Assembly (NCBI RefSeq): GCF_017912555.1
Contig: NZ_JAERSD010000005.1
Span: 62,001-126,000 of the forward strand
Reading direction: 5' to 3'
Length of the DNA: 64,000 nt
From: Bacillus sp. REN3
Lineage (GTDB): Bacteria > Bacillota > Bacilli > Bacillales > Cytobacillaceae
The notes beneath the pieces were generated by a model. The model was not told where the DNA came from and made no database searches. It saw only the letters and a program-made list of their open reading frames with translations. Numbering within the stretch: position 1 is the first letter of the stretch; each line of letters starts with the position of its first letter. Of the stretch, positions 63,756 through 64,000 are shown one piece after another. The position numbers and the translations under genes were made by a program.

Positions 63756-64000
63756 TGTATGACCGTATTCTTGTCCGATATGGGGAACTATCGACAAAAG
63801 GCAGGAACAGGAACAAGTTCATAGACCGCCTGAGGAAAAATATCAAAAGCTCCATCAGTGATTTTCCTGATGCCGTTATCAAAGCGGATCGCGACCGCAT
63901 GTTCATTCTCCTGAATGGAGAGGATGGCAAGGAAATCAGCAGCCGTCTCAGGAAGATCTTTGGCATTCAGTCATTCAGCCCCGCGGTCAAAGTGGAAAAA
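63752..64000 (+). CDS. thiI: tRNA 4-thiouridine synthase / thiamine sulfurtransferase, N-terminal part
   Basis: The first 83 codons of ThiI run to the window edge. [20 protein letters not shown] is the family start, and the segment up to [14 protein letters not shown] is the N-terminal ferredoxin-like and early THUMP region that binds tRNA. The PP-loop ATPase and any rhodanese part lie outside. The ATG at 63752 overlaps the nifZ stop, so the two are coupled, as expected for donor and acceptor of the same sulfur. An ATG at 63755 is an alternative start. Confidence 0.93.
   Translation, partial: MMYDRILVRYGELSTKGRNRNKFIDRLRKNIKSSISDFPDAVIKADRDRMFILLNGEDGKEISSRLRKIFGIQSFSPAVKVEK

Overview
The window is a gene-dense stretch of chromosome from a Bacillaceae bacterium (Bacillus sensu lato, related to but distinct from B. 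subtilis). The evidence is strong AGGAGG-type ribosome binding sites with many TTG and GTG starts, two T-box leaders, CcpA cre sites, and a gene order that follows the B. subtilis leuS-to-thiI region almost gene for gene. It carries no rRNA, tRNA, CRISPR array, prophage or intact insertion sequence. It looks like core genome with a few lineage-specific insertions.

Layout. 1-3.6 kb: a GntR/FadR regulator (cut by the window edge) divergent from glcD-glcF, with a palindromic operator and a cre site between them. 3.6-7 kb: Leu T-box and leuS. 7-12.7 kb: ytwF, cse60, ytfP, ytgP (MurJ-type flippase), a small Gly/Pro-rich coiled-coil protein, ytzG and ytzE. 13-18.2 kb: pepV-dat (peptide and D-amino acid metabolism), an E. 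coli-type speD, and the cysteine synthase homologue ytkP. 18.4-23.2 kb: ytlP-ytlQ-ytlR-amyX, a tight and partly overlapping run. 23.5-30.9 kb: ytmP, ytzH, trmB, ytnP, ytzB, ytoP, a DUF84 NTPase, a lipoprotein, ytpP and ytpQ. 31-37 kb: the DNA translocase sftA, a short-form nicotinate phosphoribosyltransferase, and murC. 37.4-40.2 kb: aminopeptidase ampS, then sigma-B-type stress genes ytxGHJ. 40.7-47.6 kb: aroA (chorismate mutase-DAHP synthase), ccpA, and the acetate module acuABC divergent from acsA. 47.7-54.8 kb: a class A penicillin-binding protein, Tyr T-box and tyrS, a VanY-like carboxypeptidase with SH3 repeats, and rpsD. 55.1-64 kb: a GAF-GGDEF diguanylate cyclase, methionine gamma-lyase, a free-methionine sulfoxide reductase, refZ, hisJ, ezrA, nifZ and the start of thiI.

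How the genes fit together. Carbon control runs through the window. ccpA is encoded here, and cre-like sites lie before glcDF (with a second, GntR-type operator), acuABC, the diguanylate cyclase gene and the methionine gamma-lyase gene. AcuA and AcuC would reversibly acetylate acetyl-CoA synthetase on the conserved lysine 549 that is visible here. Wall growth and division are served by MurJ/YtgP, MurC, a class A PBP, VanY, SftA, RefZ and EzrA. NifZ passes sulfur to ThiI for tRNA thiolation and thiamine synthesis.

No wholly new multi-gene system is evident. The best leads are the cre sites on the cyclase and megL genes, the E. coli-type SpeD, a GC-rich structured intergenic RNA candidate before ytmP, a Gly/Pro-rich coiled-coil microprotein, and several degenerate structured intergenic elements. 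All family and B. subtilis comparisons are from memory and were not searched.
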